Shown: positions 8,882-17,901 of the stretch, one piece after another
Position numbering within the stretch: the first letter of the stretch is position 1
How the letters are laid out: the number at the start of each line of letters is the position of its first letter
Assembly: GCA_022822085.1 (NCBI GenBank)
Contig: JAJECK010000062.1
Coordinates: 26,976-90,975 of the forward strand
Direction: 5' to 3'
From: Candidatus Poribacteria bacterium
Lineage (GTDB): Bacteria; Poribacteria; WGA-4E; WGA-3G
Length of the DNA: 64,000 bases
Made by a program: the position numbers and the translations under genes
The notes under the pieces: generated by a model
What the model was told of the DNA's origin: nothing
The model's database searches: none
Seen by the model: the letters and a program-made list of their open reading frames with translations, nothing else

Positions 8882-11374
8882 GTGGATAACAAAAAACGGA
8901 TTATTGAAGTGGCTTTTCCTGTTGAAGAAGTAAGCGAACAAGGGCGTCGTGATAAATACAAAAGGCAAATTACAGGAATTCACACATGGTGGGCGCGACG
9001 CCCTCTCGGTCCTTCTCGTGCAACTGCTTATGCATCCCTAGTGGATAACTCCAAATTAGCTCATACAAACAATAATTCAACAACTAGCAATAACATAATG
9101 CTCCGTCCTCCCAAACATGATTTCATTGCCGAACTCTCTAAGTGGGAAAATGTTTTCAATCCGATCTGGATTAACCAAGCAAAGTCTGACATTCTCAAAA
9201 CCTACGGTGAGAAACCACCAAAAGTACTTGATCCTTTCGGTGGTGGAGGTTCAATTCCATTGGAGGCACAGCGTCTTGGATGTGAAACCTATTCTTGCGA
9301 CCTCAATCCTGTTGCCGTGTTGATTCAGAAATGTACACTTGAATACCCACAAAAATATGGACCGCGTCTTTATGATGATATAAAAAAGTGGGGTATGCAT
9401 ATTCTTCAGCAACTTGAAGTAGAACTAAATCTCTTATATTCTTATAATTCTAATGAGGGTAACATAATTGCCTTTATATGGGCTCGAACGTTACCTTGTC
9501 AAAACCATGACTGTAATACTATCATTCCACTACTAAAACAGTATTGGCTTGCGAAGAAAGATAATAAGAAAGTAGCACTTTTCCCTGATAAACAGGATGA
9601 TCAGTTTGTTTTGCGCATTGTAGGAACTGAATATGAACCTATACCAGATAATTTTGATCCTAGTGACGGCACCATCAAAAATGGTATAGTTACCTGTCCC
9701 CTTTGTAAAATCACCATTACCGCGAAGGAAAAGCAAAAACTGTTTCAAGACAAAGTAGCAGGCGAAAAGTTGCTTGCAGTTATAACAAAACATCCAGATG
9801 TAACTGGCAAATACTATCGCCTGTCTACAGAACAAGATGATGCAATTTTCCGGAAAGCGGTACGATGTCTTTCTGAAAAACATGACTTTCTCATGAATGA
9901 ATGGGAATTTGATCCCATTCCTGATGAACCAATTCCAAAAATAAAAGGACAAGGGGCAGAAAGGGCACTTGCTATTCATAATTACAACCTAAGTAAGTTT
10001 GGCGATCTATTCAATCCACGCCAGCAACTCTTTCTTATTACATTAACCGAAAAAATAAAAAAATCTTATTTAGAAATGCTTACTCAAGGTTATGAAGTTG
10101 ACTATGCTAACGTGGTTTCAACATACTTAGGATGTTGGCTAAATCAAATTGCAGAAAATTCATCAAATCTTTGCAGATGGTTAAATAGATCGGAGTCAGT
10201 TGCTGGTGTTTTTGGCAGAGCAGCATTACCAATGATTTGGGATTATGCTGAAGCAAATCCCTTACTAAAAGCGGAAAACAGATTGAAGACACTTTTGAAA
10301 TCACTTGAACATCTTTCACAGATGCATGAACCACCAGCAATGGTACTCCATGCATCGGCAACAAAGTTACCTCATTTAAATGAAACCTTTGATGTAGTAC
10401 TTACCGATCCACCTTATTATGACAATGTTCCATACTCCTATCTCTCAGATTTCTTTTATGTTTGGTTCAAAAGGAGTATTGGTGAACTCTATCCAGAATT
10501 TTTTAATAACTTGATGACTTCAAAAGATGACGAAATCGTCATGTACGGTCACCGTGAGGGAGGTGTGGAAGCTGGAAAGCAGTTTTTTGAAGAAAGGCTA
10601 TCCAAAGCCTTTCAGGAGATACATCGAATCCTCAAATCAAACGGAATCGCAGTCATCGTGTATGCTCACAAATCGACCGAAGGTTGGGAGACATTGATTA
10701 ACGCTTTACTGGATTCGGGACTCATAATTACAAGCGCGTGGCCTATTGATACAGAGATGAAATCCCGTTTGCGCGCAATGGATTCTGCAGCTCTTGCTTC
10801 TTCAATCTATATGGTTGCGCGAAAAACGGAACGCGAAGAATTTGGCCTCCATAGGGATGTTCATAAAGAACTTGAGACTTATTTGCAAGAGAAATTGTTT
10901 ACATTATGGGAATGGGGTTTTTCTGGGGCAGACTTGTTTATTGCCGCCATTGGAATCGGTATTGAGGTATTTGGTAAATATGAAACAGTCCTTGATGACA
11001 ATGACAATCTCATTCGTGCCAATAGGATGATAGCGGATATAAGGGAAATTTTAGAGCGTTTTGATGGAGACCAAACAGGATTAGCAGGAACTCAGATGAC
11101 ACGGTTTTATCTCCGCTGGCGACGAGAATATGGAGAAAAATCGGTTATATTTAATGACGCACGTGAACTTGCATTATCACTCGGCATTGAGTTAGCAGAG
11201 GAGTGGGGAGAAGGTAGTTTCATTCAGCAGGAAAAGACGAATGTGCGCGTACTGGGTCCGCATGAACGAGCGATCAAGGACGTATCTGATAGAGAAGAAT
11301 TGATTGACATTTTGCACTACGCCTTGCTCTTATGGAGTTCAGGTAATCGTGAAGCAATGATTCAGTGCTTTTAA
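8882..11374 (+). CDS. DUF1156 adenine-specific DNA methyltransferase with Zn-ribbon (tail frameshifted)
   Basis: 830 residues, GTG start behind CGGAGA. The N-terminus carries the DUF1156 signature IHTWWARRPLGPSRA. The SAM-binding motif I is DPFGGGGS near residue 117. A Zn-ribbon-like insert has CQNHDC near 205 and CPLC near 271. The N6-adenine catalytic motif DPPYYD is near 509. This is the COG1743 type of methylase, which would mark host DNA in a restriction-like system. The reading frame ends at 11374, but the next 61 codons in the -1 frame (11365-11550) look like the missing C-terminal tail; adding one T to the TTTT run at about 11369-11372 would join them. The protein is therefore truncated by an indel or an assembly error. 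Confidence 0.85.
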   Translation: MDNKKRIIEVAFPVEEVSEQGRRDKYKRQITGIHTWWARRPLGPSRATAYASLVDNSKLAHTNNNSTTSNNIMLRPPKHDFIAELSKWENVFNPIWINQAKSDILKTYGEKPPKVLDPFGGGGSIPLEAQRLGCETYSCDLNPVAVLIQKCTLEYPQKYGPRLYDDIKKWGMHILQQLEVELNLLYSYNSNEGNIIAFIWARTLPCQNHDCNTIIPLLKQYWLAKKDNKKVALFPDKQDDQFVLRIVGTEYEPIPDNFDPSDGTIKNGIVTCPLCKITITAKEKQKLFQDKVAGEKLLAVITKHPDVTGKYYRLSTEQDDAIFRKAVRCLSEKHDFLMNEWEFDPIPDEPIPKIKGQGAERALAIHNYNLSKFGDLFNPRQQLFLITLTEKIKKSYLEMLTQGYEVDYANVVSTYLGCWLNQIAENSSNLCRWLNRSESVAGVFGRAALPMIWDYAEANPLLKAENRLKTLLKSLEHLSQMHEPPAMVLHASATKLPHLNETFDVVLTDPPYYDNVPYSYLSDFFYVWFKRSIGELYPEFFNNLMTSKDDEIVMYGHREGGVEAGKQFFEERLSKAFQEIHRILKSNGIAVIVYAHKSTEGWETLINALLDSGLIITSAWPIDTEMKSRLRAMDSAALASSIYMVARKTEREEFGLHRDVHKELETYLQEKLFTLWEWGFSGADLFIAAIGIGIEVFGKYETVLDDNDNLIRANRMIADIREILERFDGDQTGLAGTQMTRFYLRWRREYGEKSVIFNDARELALSLGIELAEEWGEGSFIQQEKTNVRVLGPHERAIKDVSDREELIDILHYALLLWSSGNREAMIQCF

Positions 11375-11550
11375 AAGAAGATATCGGTCTAAACGAACTT
11401 ATATGGAATGTTGCACAGCAGATTTGTAATACCTTGCCATCGGATAGCCAAGAACGTCAATGGCTTGAAGTCTGGCTCGCTGATCGGGAAACCATTCAAC
11501 GCGAAATAGGGGAAACCCAAGAAAATTTTCTTCGCGAGACGCTGTTTTAA
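11365..11550 (+). pseudogene. Out-of-frame C-terminal tail of the DUF1156 methyltransferase
   Basis: These 61 codons overlap the end of the methyltransferase by 10 bp in the -1 frame. The translation includes LNELIWNVAQQICNTLPSDS followed by QERQWLEVWLADRET. That resembles the usual closing helix of DUF1156 methylases (a WRVAQ-x-LP-x(4-6)-E-x-x-WL pattern, from memory of the family). It has no ribosome site of its own. A lone T insertion in the preceding T run would restore one continuous protein of about 890 residues. An independent small gene is less likely. Confidence 0.65.
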
Positions 11551-11600
11551 TGCCAAACGATTCTATTTTTAATTCATTACACTTTGCGTAAGGAAATCTT

Positions 11601-14405
11601 ATGAATTTTTCAGCATTTGAGACGATTGCCAAACCGCATAGAGACATTTTACGCGGACTCTTCACTGCGGACACCTATGCCGCTAAACTTGGTCATGTGG
11701 TAAAAAAAGAAGGACCATTGGAATACAGAAGTGCTCAGCAGTTTTTCGATAAAACTTATGAAACTGAGGGTTTGAAGGTACTACTTTCCGGTGTAGAAGG
11801 CCGCTTGAAAGGACATGATCGGAAAAACCAAGACCCAATTATCCAACTACAAACCCCCTTTGGTGGTGGTAAAACCCATACCCTCATTGCCCTTTACCAC
11901 AAGGCAAAAGAATGGAACGCTAAACCAATCGTGATCGTTGGATCTGAACTTGATATGAACAAAACGTTTTGGGGGGAGATAGAATCACAATTGAATGGAA
12001 AAGTACAAGAATTCAACGGAAATGTTGCCCCCGGCAGCGACAGCATTTCTAAATTGTTCAAGGAAAATAGCACGCCCGTTCTAATTCTCATGGATGAGGT
12101 GTTACAATATCTAAAACGTGCTGCGGGTGTTCCAATTGAGAAAAGTACATTAGCTGATCAGACGCTGGCGTTTATGTTGTCACTCACGGAAGCAGTCACA
12201 GACTCTCCAAATGTTGCCTTCATCGTAACATTGCAAGAAAGTGAAGTCCAACCACTTGCAAATCAGTTTCCTCTATTTAATGATTTGTTAAACAGAATGA
12301 AGCGGGTAGTAACCCCCGTTGAAGATAGAGAAATCTCCAGTATCATACGTAGACGTCTCTTTTCCAAAGATGAATTCAATCAGAGCGAGGCGAAAAAGGT
12401 TATTCGCGCATTTGCTAAATATGCAAAGAACGAAGGTATTTTACCTGAAGGTATCCAAGAATCTGAATATCGTGAGCAGTTTGCAGACAGTTATCCGTTT
12501 CAACCTGAGGTAATTGATGTACTCTATCAGAGATGGGGGAGTTTCCCTGATTTTCAGCGAACTCGTGGCGTATTAAGACTACTCTCGCGTGTTGTCCATT
12601 GCGCGTGCGGAAAAAACCGTCCCTACATTACTCTCGCTGATTTTGACTTAGCAGATAGCGATATTAGAGAAGTTCTTTTAGAGCACACAGGCCCCGAATA
12701 TAGGAGTATCATAGCAAACGACATTACGGGTCCTAATGCCGGAGCAAAAGTTGCTGATAAAGAATTAGGAAGTACTTACGAACATTTGGCTTTAGGTACT
12801 CGTACTGCAACTGCTACCTTTCTCTATTCCTTTACCGGCGGCCTGGAACGCGGTGCTAAACTGGACGAGATCAAACGGAGTACCGCACCAATAGACAAAC
12901 TGTCCGCTGTTATAGATACGGCAAAAAACCAGTTAAGTGAACATCTTTTTTATCTCCGCACTGAAAACGGGAAATTGTATTTTGATACTCAGCCCAATTT
13001 GAATCGAATTGTACAAACGCGAATGGAAAATGTTGATGATCAAGTAGTCGAGACTCGTGTTAATTCCCAACTTCAAAAATGTTTCAAGTCCCAATCTAAC
13101 GGACATTTCAAAACAGACATTTCACCTAATGATAGTTCTGATATTCAAGATAACGATGACCTGAAGTTAATAGTATTATCTAAGCGAGACGACGTTTTTT
13201 GTCAAAACCTTGTAGAGAATAAAGGTGAAACACCTCGTATTTATCGAAATACGCTTTTTTTCATCACACCCCCTTCACAAGAAGCTGACCACTTAAGGAC
13301 AGAAATTAGAAAAGTTGTTGCTTACGAAGAAATTAAGAAAGATACTTCCTTAAATTTATCACCTACCCAGGAAAAAGAGATTGAAGAAGCAAGAAAACAA
13401 TCTGAAACTGCATTGAATAACGCATTACGGCGAGATTTTCGAAATGTCTTGATACCTGCGAAAGATGGACTTAGCGTAGAAGATCTTGGAATGCGCGCAC
13501 AGGGTATGGATACTCCTCTTGATGATGAAGTCTATCAAATGCTTCTTGTGAAAGGGAAAATCCTCACAAGCATCGGTCCACGAAACATTGCAATTCGATA
13601 TCTGAAGGAAAACGAAACTCTGTCCACATCACAGTTGTTACACTCAAGCCTCCGCACTCCTGGTGAAACGATTGTGCTGCGTGATGCATGGGAAAAAAGT
13701 ATCCGTCAAGGTGTTGAGGAAGGACTCTTCGGACTCGGTGAAAAAGAAAACGGTATGCTTATACCACACTACTTTAAGGGTATGCCGTTAGAAATTGCCT
13801 TAGATGATAATGAGGTTATTATTCATCCTAATCTAATTCGGGAAAATATCACACCTGAGGATATCTTGCATGAATACCTTAGAGAAAACAAAGCAATTTC
13901 AACAAACTTTCCCTTTCAATATGATCCACAGACCACTAATCAACCCCGTCCACTTCTTGATACATGGAAATCAGCAATCCAAAAAGGAGTCAAGAATGGC
14001 ACTTTTGGACTCGGTAATGAAGTAGGCAATGATATTACTCCGCGTATAATTAGACATGAATCTTCAACAATCACTTTAGGTGAAAATGAAGTTATAATTG
14101 ATGCATCACTTTTTCCACCAGATTTTATTGTTAAGCCTCCCCCAGAACCAAATAACGGTGAAAGTACGGACATTGGTGAAGATGATCCTTTGCAAGATGA
14201 CCCACCTAAAAAGACAATTGACATCAGATTTAAGTTGCCGCAAGGGAAAGTAAGCAACGTAGCTCAGCATCTCAACCAATTGCAATCTAACTTCCAAAAT
14301 ATGCAACTTGAGTTAAAAGCTTCTGGGGGGGAAATTTCACAGAATGCTTATGAAGAACTTAAGGAAAAATTCAAGGAATTGGGAATTGATGTAGAAGAAG
14401 TATAA
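11601..14405 (+). CDS. DUF499 (COG1483-type) AAA+ ATPase; defence island
   Basis: 934 residues, ATG start behind AAGGAAA. The N-terminal ATPase core has TPFGGGKTHTL (Walker A, near residue 87) and VLILMDEVLQYL (Walker B, near 163), then SFPDFQRTRGVLRLLSRVV, typical of DUF499 proteins. The C-terminal third has two related blocks (each with ..GLGxE../PR..) and a Pro/Asp-rich linker before a final helical domain. DUF499 ATPases are repeatedly found beside DUF1156 methylases in predicted anti-phage islands; the mechanism is not established. It follows the methyltransferase tail by 50 bp, with no terminator between. Its last 58 bp overlap the convergent glycosyltransferase gene. Confidence 0.82.
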   Translation: MNFSAFETIAKPHRDILRGLFTADTYAAKLGHVVKKEGPLEYRSAQQFFDKTYETEGLKVLLSGVEGRLKGHDRKNQDPIIQLQTPFGGGKTHTLIALYHKAKEWNAKPIVIVGSELDMNKTFWGEIESQLNGKVQEFNGNVAPGSDSISKLFKENSTPVLILMDEVLQYLKRAAGVPIEKSTLADQTLAFMLSLTEAVTDSPNVAFIVTLQESEVQPLANQFPLFNDLLNRMKRVVTPVEDREISSIIRRRLFSKDEFNQSEAKKVIRAFAKYAKNEGILPEGIQESEYREQFADSYPFQPEVIDVLYQRWGSFPDFQRTRGVLRLLSRVVHCACGKNRPYITLADFDLADSDIREVLLEHTGPEYRSIIANDITGPNAGAKVADKELGSTYEHLALGTRTATATFLYSFTGGLERGAKLDEIKRSTAPIDKLSAVIDTAKNQLSEHLFYLRTENGKLYFDTQPNLNRIVQTRMENVDDQVVETRVNSQLQKCFKSQSNGHFKTDISPNDSSDIQDNDDLKLIVLSKRDDVFCQNLVENKGETPRIYRNTLFFITPPSQEADHLRTEIRKVVAYEEIKKDTSLNLSPTQEKEIEEARKQSETALNNALRRDFRNVLIPAKDGLSVEDLGMRAQGMDTPLDDEVYQMLLVKGKILTSIGPRNIAIRYLKENETLSTSQLLHSSLRTPGETIVLRDAWEKSIRQGVEEGLFGLGEKENGMLIPHYFKGMPLEIALDDNEVIIHPNLIRENITPEDILHEYLRENKAISTNFPFQYDPQTTNQPRPLLDTWKSAIQKGVKNGTFGLGNEVGNDITPRIIRHESSTITLGENEVIIDASLFPPDFIVKPPPEPNNGESTDIGEDDPLQDDPPKKTIDIRFKLPQGKVSNVAQHLNQLQSNFQNMQLELKASGGEISQNAYEELKEKFKELGIDVEEV

Positions 14406-15364
14406 ACATTTACTGCTTCCAACACTTGTTCCACCGTAATCCCATCAATCACGGCGCAGCTGCCAGCACCGCACCCGCCAGGACGCCGCCCCGGATGACA
14501 CGGATTACATCCCAAATCCATACCACTCTGCACAACTGTATGCTTTTTACCATAAGGCCCGCTACGAATATGGTTTGTTGAACCGAAAAGCGCGATCACA
14601 GATGTTCCAACTGCAGCAGCAATGTGCATTGGTCCCGTATCGTTACCGATATAAACATCACATGCTGCAATCAATGCAGCGACTTCTCGTAGGTTTTCGG
14701 TTTTGACAAGGATAGGTGATGTATCCATAGAACCTGCAACCTGTGCTTGTAGTTCCCGTTCATTTGGGCCGGCGAAAAGCAAAATCGTAGCGTTTTTTTC
14801 TTGTGATAAAGTGCTTGCAAGTTGCGCGTATTTCTCTGCTCTCCATAACTTATATTCCCAATTCCCACCTGGGTGAATTCCAATTAATAATTTTTCTGAC
14901 TTAACACCTGCATCGGCAAGAAAACGGGATGCAGTATTGCGTTCTGCTTCTGTCAACTGTAAGTGAGGATGTGCATCTGTTGTGTCGATGCCTTGCTTAT
15001 TCAGGACTTCCAGATATCGGGTAACAGCATGCCGTTCCCTATCTCCACGCACCAATCCCCAATGTTTTGCCCCGATGCACCTTGCAATGAAACTATCCCT
15101 CAGATTTACAACAAGGTCAAACTTTTGGTGTCGTAAAGTTTTTATAAGATTTATCCGCCCTTTTAAGCCTGCGTGTACTCTTCGGTTGTCGTAAATAAGG
15201 GTAGTATCAAGTTGTGGATCGTTAGCGAGAAGGTCAAACGCGCTGGGGCCAACAAGAAAGGTGATATGGGGATTTGGAAAGTGTGATCGTAACGGTTGGA
15301 TCACTGCGGTGGATAGGACTGCATCACCGATAAAACTGAAACTGAAGATGAGGATTCTTTTCAT
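14348..15364 (-). CDS. Glycosyltransferase family 9 (heptosyltransferase-like)
   Basis: This 338-residue enzyme is of the ADP-heptose:LPS heptosyltransferase family, which adds heptose to the lipopolysaccharide core at the inner face of the inner membrane. Visible are the N-terminal GD motif (FSFIGDAVLSTAVIQPLR), IGIHPGGNWEYKLW in the middle and GNDTGPMHIAAA near the C-terminus, all family hallmarks. Start ATG 15362-15364 overlaps the stop of the upstream gene (ATGA). The 3' end runs 58 bp into the 3' end of the convergent DUF499 gene, adding about 20 residues beyond the conserved part. It is last in a three-gene operon. Confidence 0.86.
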   Translation of the reverse strand: MKRILIFSFSFIGDAVLSTAVIQPLRSHFPNPHITFLVGPSAFDLLANDPQLDTTLIYDNRRVHAGLKGRINLIKTLRHQKFDLVVNLRDSFIARCIGAKHWGLVRGDRERHAVTRYLEVLNKQGIDTTDAHPHLQLTEAERNTASRFLADAGVKSEKLLIGIHPGGNWEYKLWRAEKYAQLASTLSQEKNATILLFAGPNERELQAQVAGSMDTSPILVKTENLREVAALIAACDVYIGNDTGPMHIAAAVGTSVIALFGSTNHIRSGPYGKKHTVVQSGMDLGCNPCHPGRRPGGCGAGSCAVIDGITVEQVLEAVNVYTSSTSIPNSLNFSLSSS

Positions 15365-16605
15365 GATTCTGCCATGGGAAAGGATTCAATCAGCTCAACC
15401 GCTGTTGTCAAGCCATCTTCTGATTCCATCTGTGTTCCTAAAGACTCTGCGCGTTCAGACATGGTTGGTGTCTCTAAAACCTGATCAATCCGCTGTGCGA
15501 GTTGTTTTGATGTGAGTTTGCGACGGGGTAGACTTTTTGACGCAACACCCAAGTTATAAAGCAACTTTCCCCAATAGAATTGATCGGCGATGTGTGGCAC
15601 AACGACAGATGGAACTTTCGATCGACAAACAGAGGCAGTTGTGCCTGCCCCACCGTGATGCACTACACAACGCGCTTGCGGAAACAACCATTGATGCGGA
15701 ATGTAATCTGTACAGTAAATATTCGGTTCAGTCTTCTGAGTGCCTAACAGTCCCCAACCTGCTTGTATAATAGCACGTTGATTTGTCATTTTGATTGCAT
15801 CAATTAAAATATCCGTTGTCTCTTTCCCGTCACTTCCTCCCATTGATCCAAACGTAATGACGATGGGGGGTGGACCGTCAGACAGAAAATCCATAAGGTC
15901 AGATGGTGGTTCGTAATTAGGGTGTCCAAGATGCCAAACTCCTGTGTATATGTGGTTCGGTTTAAAAGTAATTGGACAGAGGGTTGGGGATGCTGCAATC
16001 AAATTCAGATATGGTGAATACATCTCATCAGATGCCATAAATGCCCTCGGTTTCCCACCGACAGATACGATAAACTGATTGAAAAGCGGATCTACAGAAT
16101 ATTTGAGCCTTAACCTTACTAACTTCCATACGATTCTGTTGAACGTCCGGCTCCAATTTGGGAACGGATACGGAGCATTGTCAGGTGTTTTTATGAAGCC
16201 GGGACAGTACGTTACTGTTATCCACGGCAAGTCATTTCGGATTGCTGCTTCTTGTGCAGGGATGTCAATGGAATGGCAGATTACTAAATCATAGCCTTTC
16301 ATCGCTGCAAGACAATCGTTATACCATTTTTCACCCCGTTTTAAAATGCCTTCCTTGGCAATTACTAACAATGGAGCCATCGGGTCACGCATTGTTATCA
16401 TAGTGTCCATCGTCTGGTGAAATTCGTCTAAGTCAAAAACAACTCCCACTTCGTAGAAGTCTGCACCAATCTCAAGAATCTTGTCTTTATAGATAGATGG
16501 TGCACATACGCGCACTTGATGTTCTCTGTTTAGCAGCTGTGCAGCGAGTGCTAATAGTGGGTAGACATCTCCTGTTGTTCCCCAAGCTGCGATGGCTATT
16601 TTCAT
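15361..16605 (-). CDS. GT1-family (UGT/sterol-glucosyltransferase-like) glycosyltransferase
   Basis: 414 residues with the GT-B fold of UDP-sugar glycosyltransferases. The N-terminal MKIAIAAWGTTGDVYPLLAL is the acceptor-side loop. The C-terminal nucleotide-sugar site is PHQWLFPQARCVVHHGGAGT, followed by PSVVVPHIADQFYWG. Close relatives glucosylate sterols, macrolides or carotenoids, so a lipid acceptor is likely but not proven. It overlaps both neighbours by 4 bp (ATGA at each junction), so it is translated with the two heptosyltransferase-like genes and may decorate the same envelope glycan. Confidence 0.85.
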   Translation of the reverse strand: MKIAIAAWGTTGDVYPLLALAAQLLNREHQVRVCAPSIYKDKILEIGADFYEVGVVFDLDEFHQTMDTMITMRDPMAPLLVIAKEGILKRGEKWYNDCLAAMKGYDLVICHSIDIPAQEAAIRNDLPWITVTYCPGFIKTPDNAPYPFPNWSRTFNRIVWKLVRLRLKYSVDPLFNQFIVSVGGKPRAFMASDEMYSPYLNLIAASPTLCPITFKPNHIYTGVWHLGHPNYEPPSDLMDFLSDGPPPIVITFGSMGGSDGKETTDILIDAIKMTNQRAIIQAGWGLLGTQKTEPNIYCTDYIPHQWLFPQARCVVHHGGAGTTASVCRSKVPSVVVPHIADQFYWGKLLYNLGVASKSLPRRKLTSKQLAQRIDQVLETPTMSERAESLGTQMESEDGLTTAVELIESFPMAES

Positions 16606-17666
16606 TTCTGACTCGCTTCCACTACAGCAGTTGCAGTATTCCAGACCGTTTCAACCGGAAGTTTTTTTGTACATTCCCAACCGATTTTACATTTATGGGC
16701 ACTGCAGGGCCAACATGGCATATCTCTCCGCACGACGGATGCATTCTCACTCATGGGTCTCCATGCAACGTGATCCGTGGGACCGAAGATTGCTACCGTT
16801 GGTATGTCCAATGCCGCAGCGAGATGCATAGGCCCCGAGTCATTGCACACGACCATACTACAACGCGACAATAGAGCAGCCAATTCTCTGATGGACTTTG
16901 GGGCATAAATTATAGCCTTGGATTGCATTGTATTCTGTATATTCTGTGCCAGTTCTTTCTCATCGGGACCGTGTAAGAGAAGTATGGTTGCATTATATTG
17001 CTGAACGAGTTTGTCTGCCAGTTCAGCATACTGCTTTTCGGGCCACCGTTTATCATGAGAGCTTCCTCCCGGATGAATACCGATAAGAAAACTACCCTTT
17101 TCTACCCTCCAAGATGTAAGGTGTGTTTCTGCATCAGAAATTTCCTCGGGTAACAGATTGAAAACCAGATTTCGTGTGCCTTCACCTTTGCATACTAACT
17201 TGACTAATGCTAAATTCCTGTCTACTTCGTGAGTTTCACCTTTCCTGTATTTACCGCGCCACACGTGCGTTAATGTAGATTTAAACCTTTTTTGATAGCG
17301 ACCTAAGCGATAGGATGCACCTGAGAGAAAGGCAATGAGATGTGGTAATGTCGCGGTTTGCATTGCAACTACAAGATGAAACTTCTCTCGACGTAGGGAG
17401 TGGTAGAATTGGATTTGAGCAGATACTTGTCGGTGTTCCCCTTGTCGGTCAAACACAATCACTCTGTCAACATCAGGATTTCCGATGAGCACAGAAGCAT
17501 TTAGTGGTCGCGCTAACACCGTAATTTCTGCAGAAGGATAGTTCTGACGTAGCAATGCTATCGCTGGCGTTGAATTCAGCAAGTCGCCTATTCCATCAGT
17601 GCGAATGATGAGTATTCTGCCTATGTCGGGGAGTATTTCTCCGTTTACTGAAATACGATTTTGCAT
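16602..17666 (-). CDS. Glycosyltransferase family 9 (heptosyltransferase-like)
   Basis: 354 residues, the first gene of the glycosyltransferase operon. It has IRTDGIGDLLNSTPAIALLR at the start, IGIHPGGSSHDKRWP in the middle and CNDSGPMHLAAALDIPTVAI near the end, as in WaaF/WaaC-type enzymes. A Cys-rich C-terminus (MPCWPCSAHKC..C) resembles that of its partner at 14348. ATG 17666 is chosen because AAAGGAAA lies 5-8 nt upstream; an in-frame start at 17714 has no ribosome site. Its stop overlaps the next ATG (ATGA). It is probably transcribed from the promoter at 17703-17731. Confidence 0.86.
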   Translation of the reverse strand: MQNRISVNGEILPDIGRILIIRTDGIGDLLNSTPAIALLRQNYPSAEITVLARPLNASVLIGNPDVDRVIVFDRQGEHRQVSAQIQFYHSLRREKFHLVVAMQTATLPHLIAFLSGASYRLGRYQKRFKSTLTHVWRGKYRKGETHEVDRNLALVKLVCKGEGTRNLVFNLLPEEISDAETHLTSWRVEKGSFLIGIHPGGSSHDKRWPEKQYAELADKLVQQYNATILLLHGPDEKELAQNIQNTMQSKAIIYAPKSIRELAALLSRCSMVVCNDSGPMHLAAALDIPTVAIFGPTDHVAWRPMSENASVVRRDMPCWPCSAHKCKIGWECTKKLPVETVWNTATAVVEASQK

Positions 17667-17702
17667 GCCGTTTCCTTTTGACAGTGAGGTAAATGGTAAA
17701 TC

Positions 17703-17731
17703 ATTATAGCACAAGGTGAAGTGAAAGGCAA
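17703..17731 (-). promoter_or_regulatory. Promoter of the glycosyltransferase operon
   Basis: On the minus strand TTGCCT (17726-17731) and TATAAT (17703-17708) are separated by 17 bp. The start point would be near 17696, giving a leader of about 30 nt that contains the ribosome site. Confidence 0.55.
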
Positions 17732-17870
17732 AGGTTGTGTAATGTATTTTAGCCTATCCTATTGGACGGGAGAGTCTCTGTTTTCGTTCTCTGTTGAATA
17801 AAATCACATGGTGGGGCACAGAGCCCCCGCTCTACAATAGTCCAATTGATGAAACGAAATATACATTGCA

Positions 17871-17895
17871 GAGATTCCATCAGATATGGTATGAT
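17871..17895 (+). promoter_or_regulatory. Possible promoter for a leaderless transcript
   Basis: TTGCAG near 17866-17871 and TATGAT at 17890-17895 are 18 bp apart. Only six bases (agacac) separate the -10 hexamer from the ATG at 17902, and no ribosome site precedes that ATG. Transcription would start at or next to the start codon. Confidence 0.4.
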
Positions 17896-17901
17896 AGACA
17901 C

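Noticed and set aside
11360..11374. Programmed -1 frameshift in the methyltransferase
   Set aside because: No X-XXY-YYZ heptamer in the right frame and no downstream pseudoknot seen; a simple indel or assembly error fits better.
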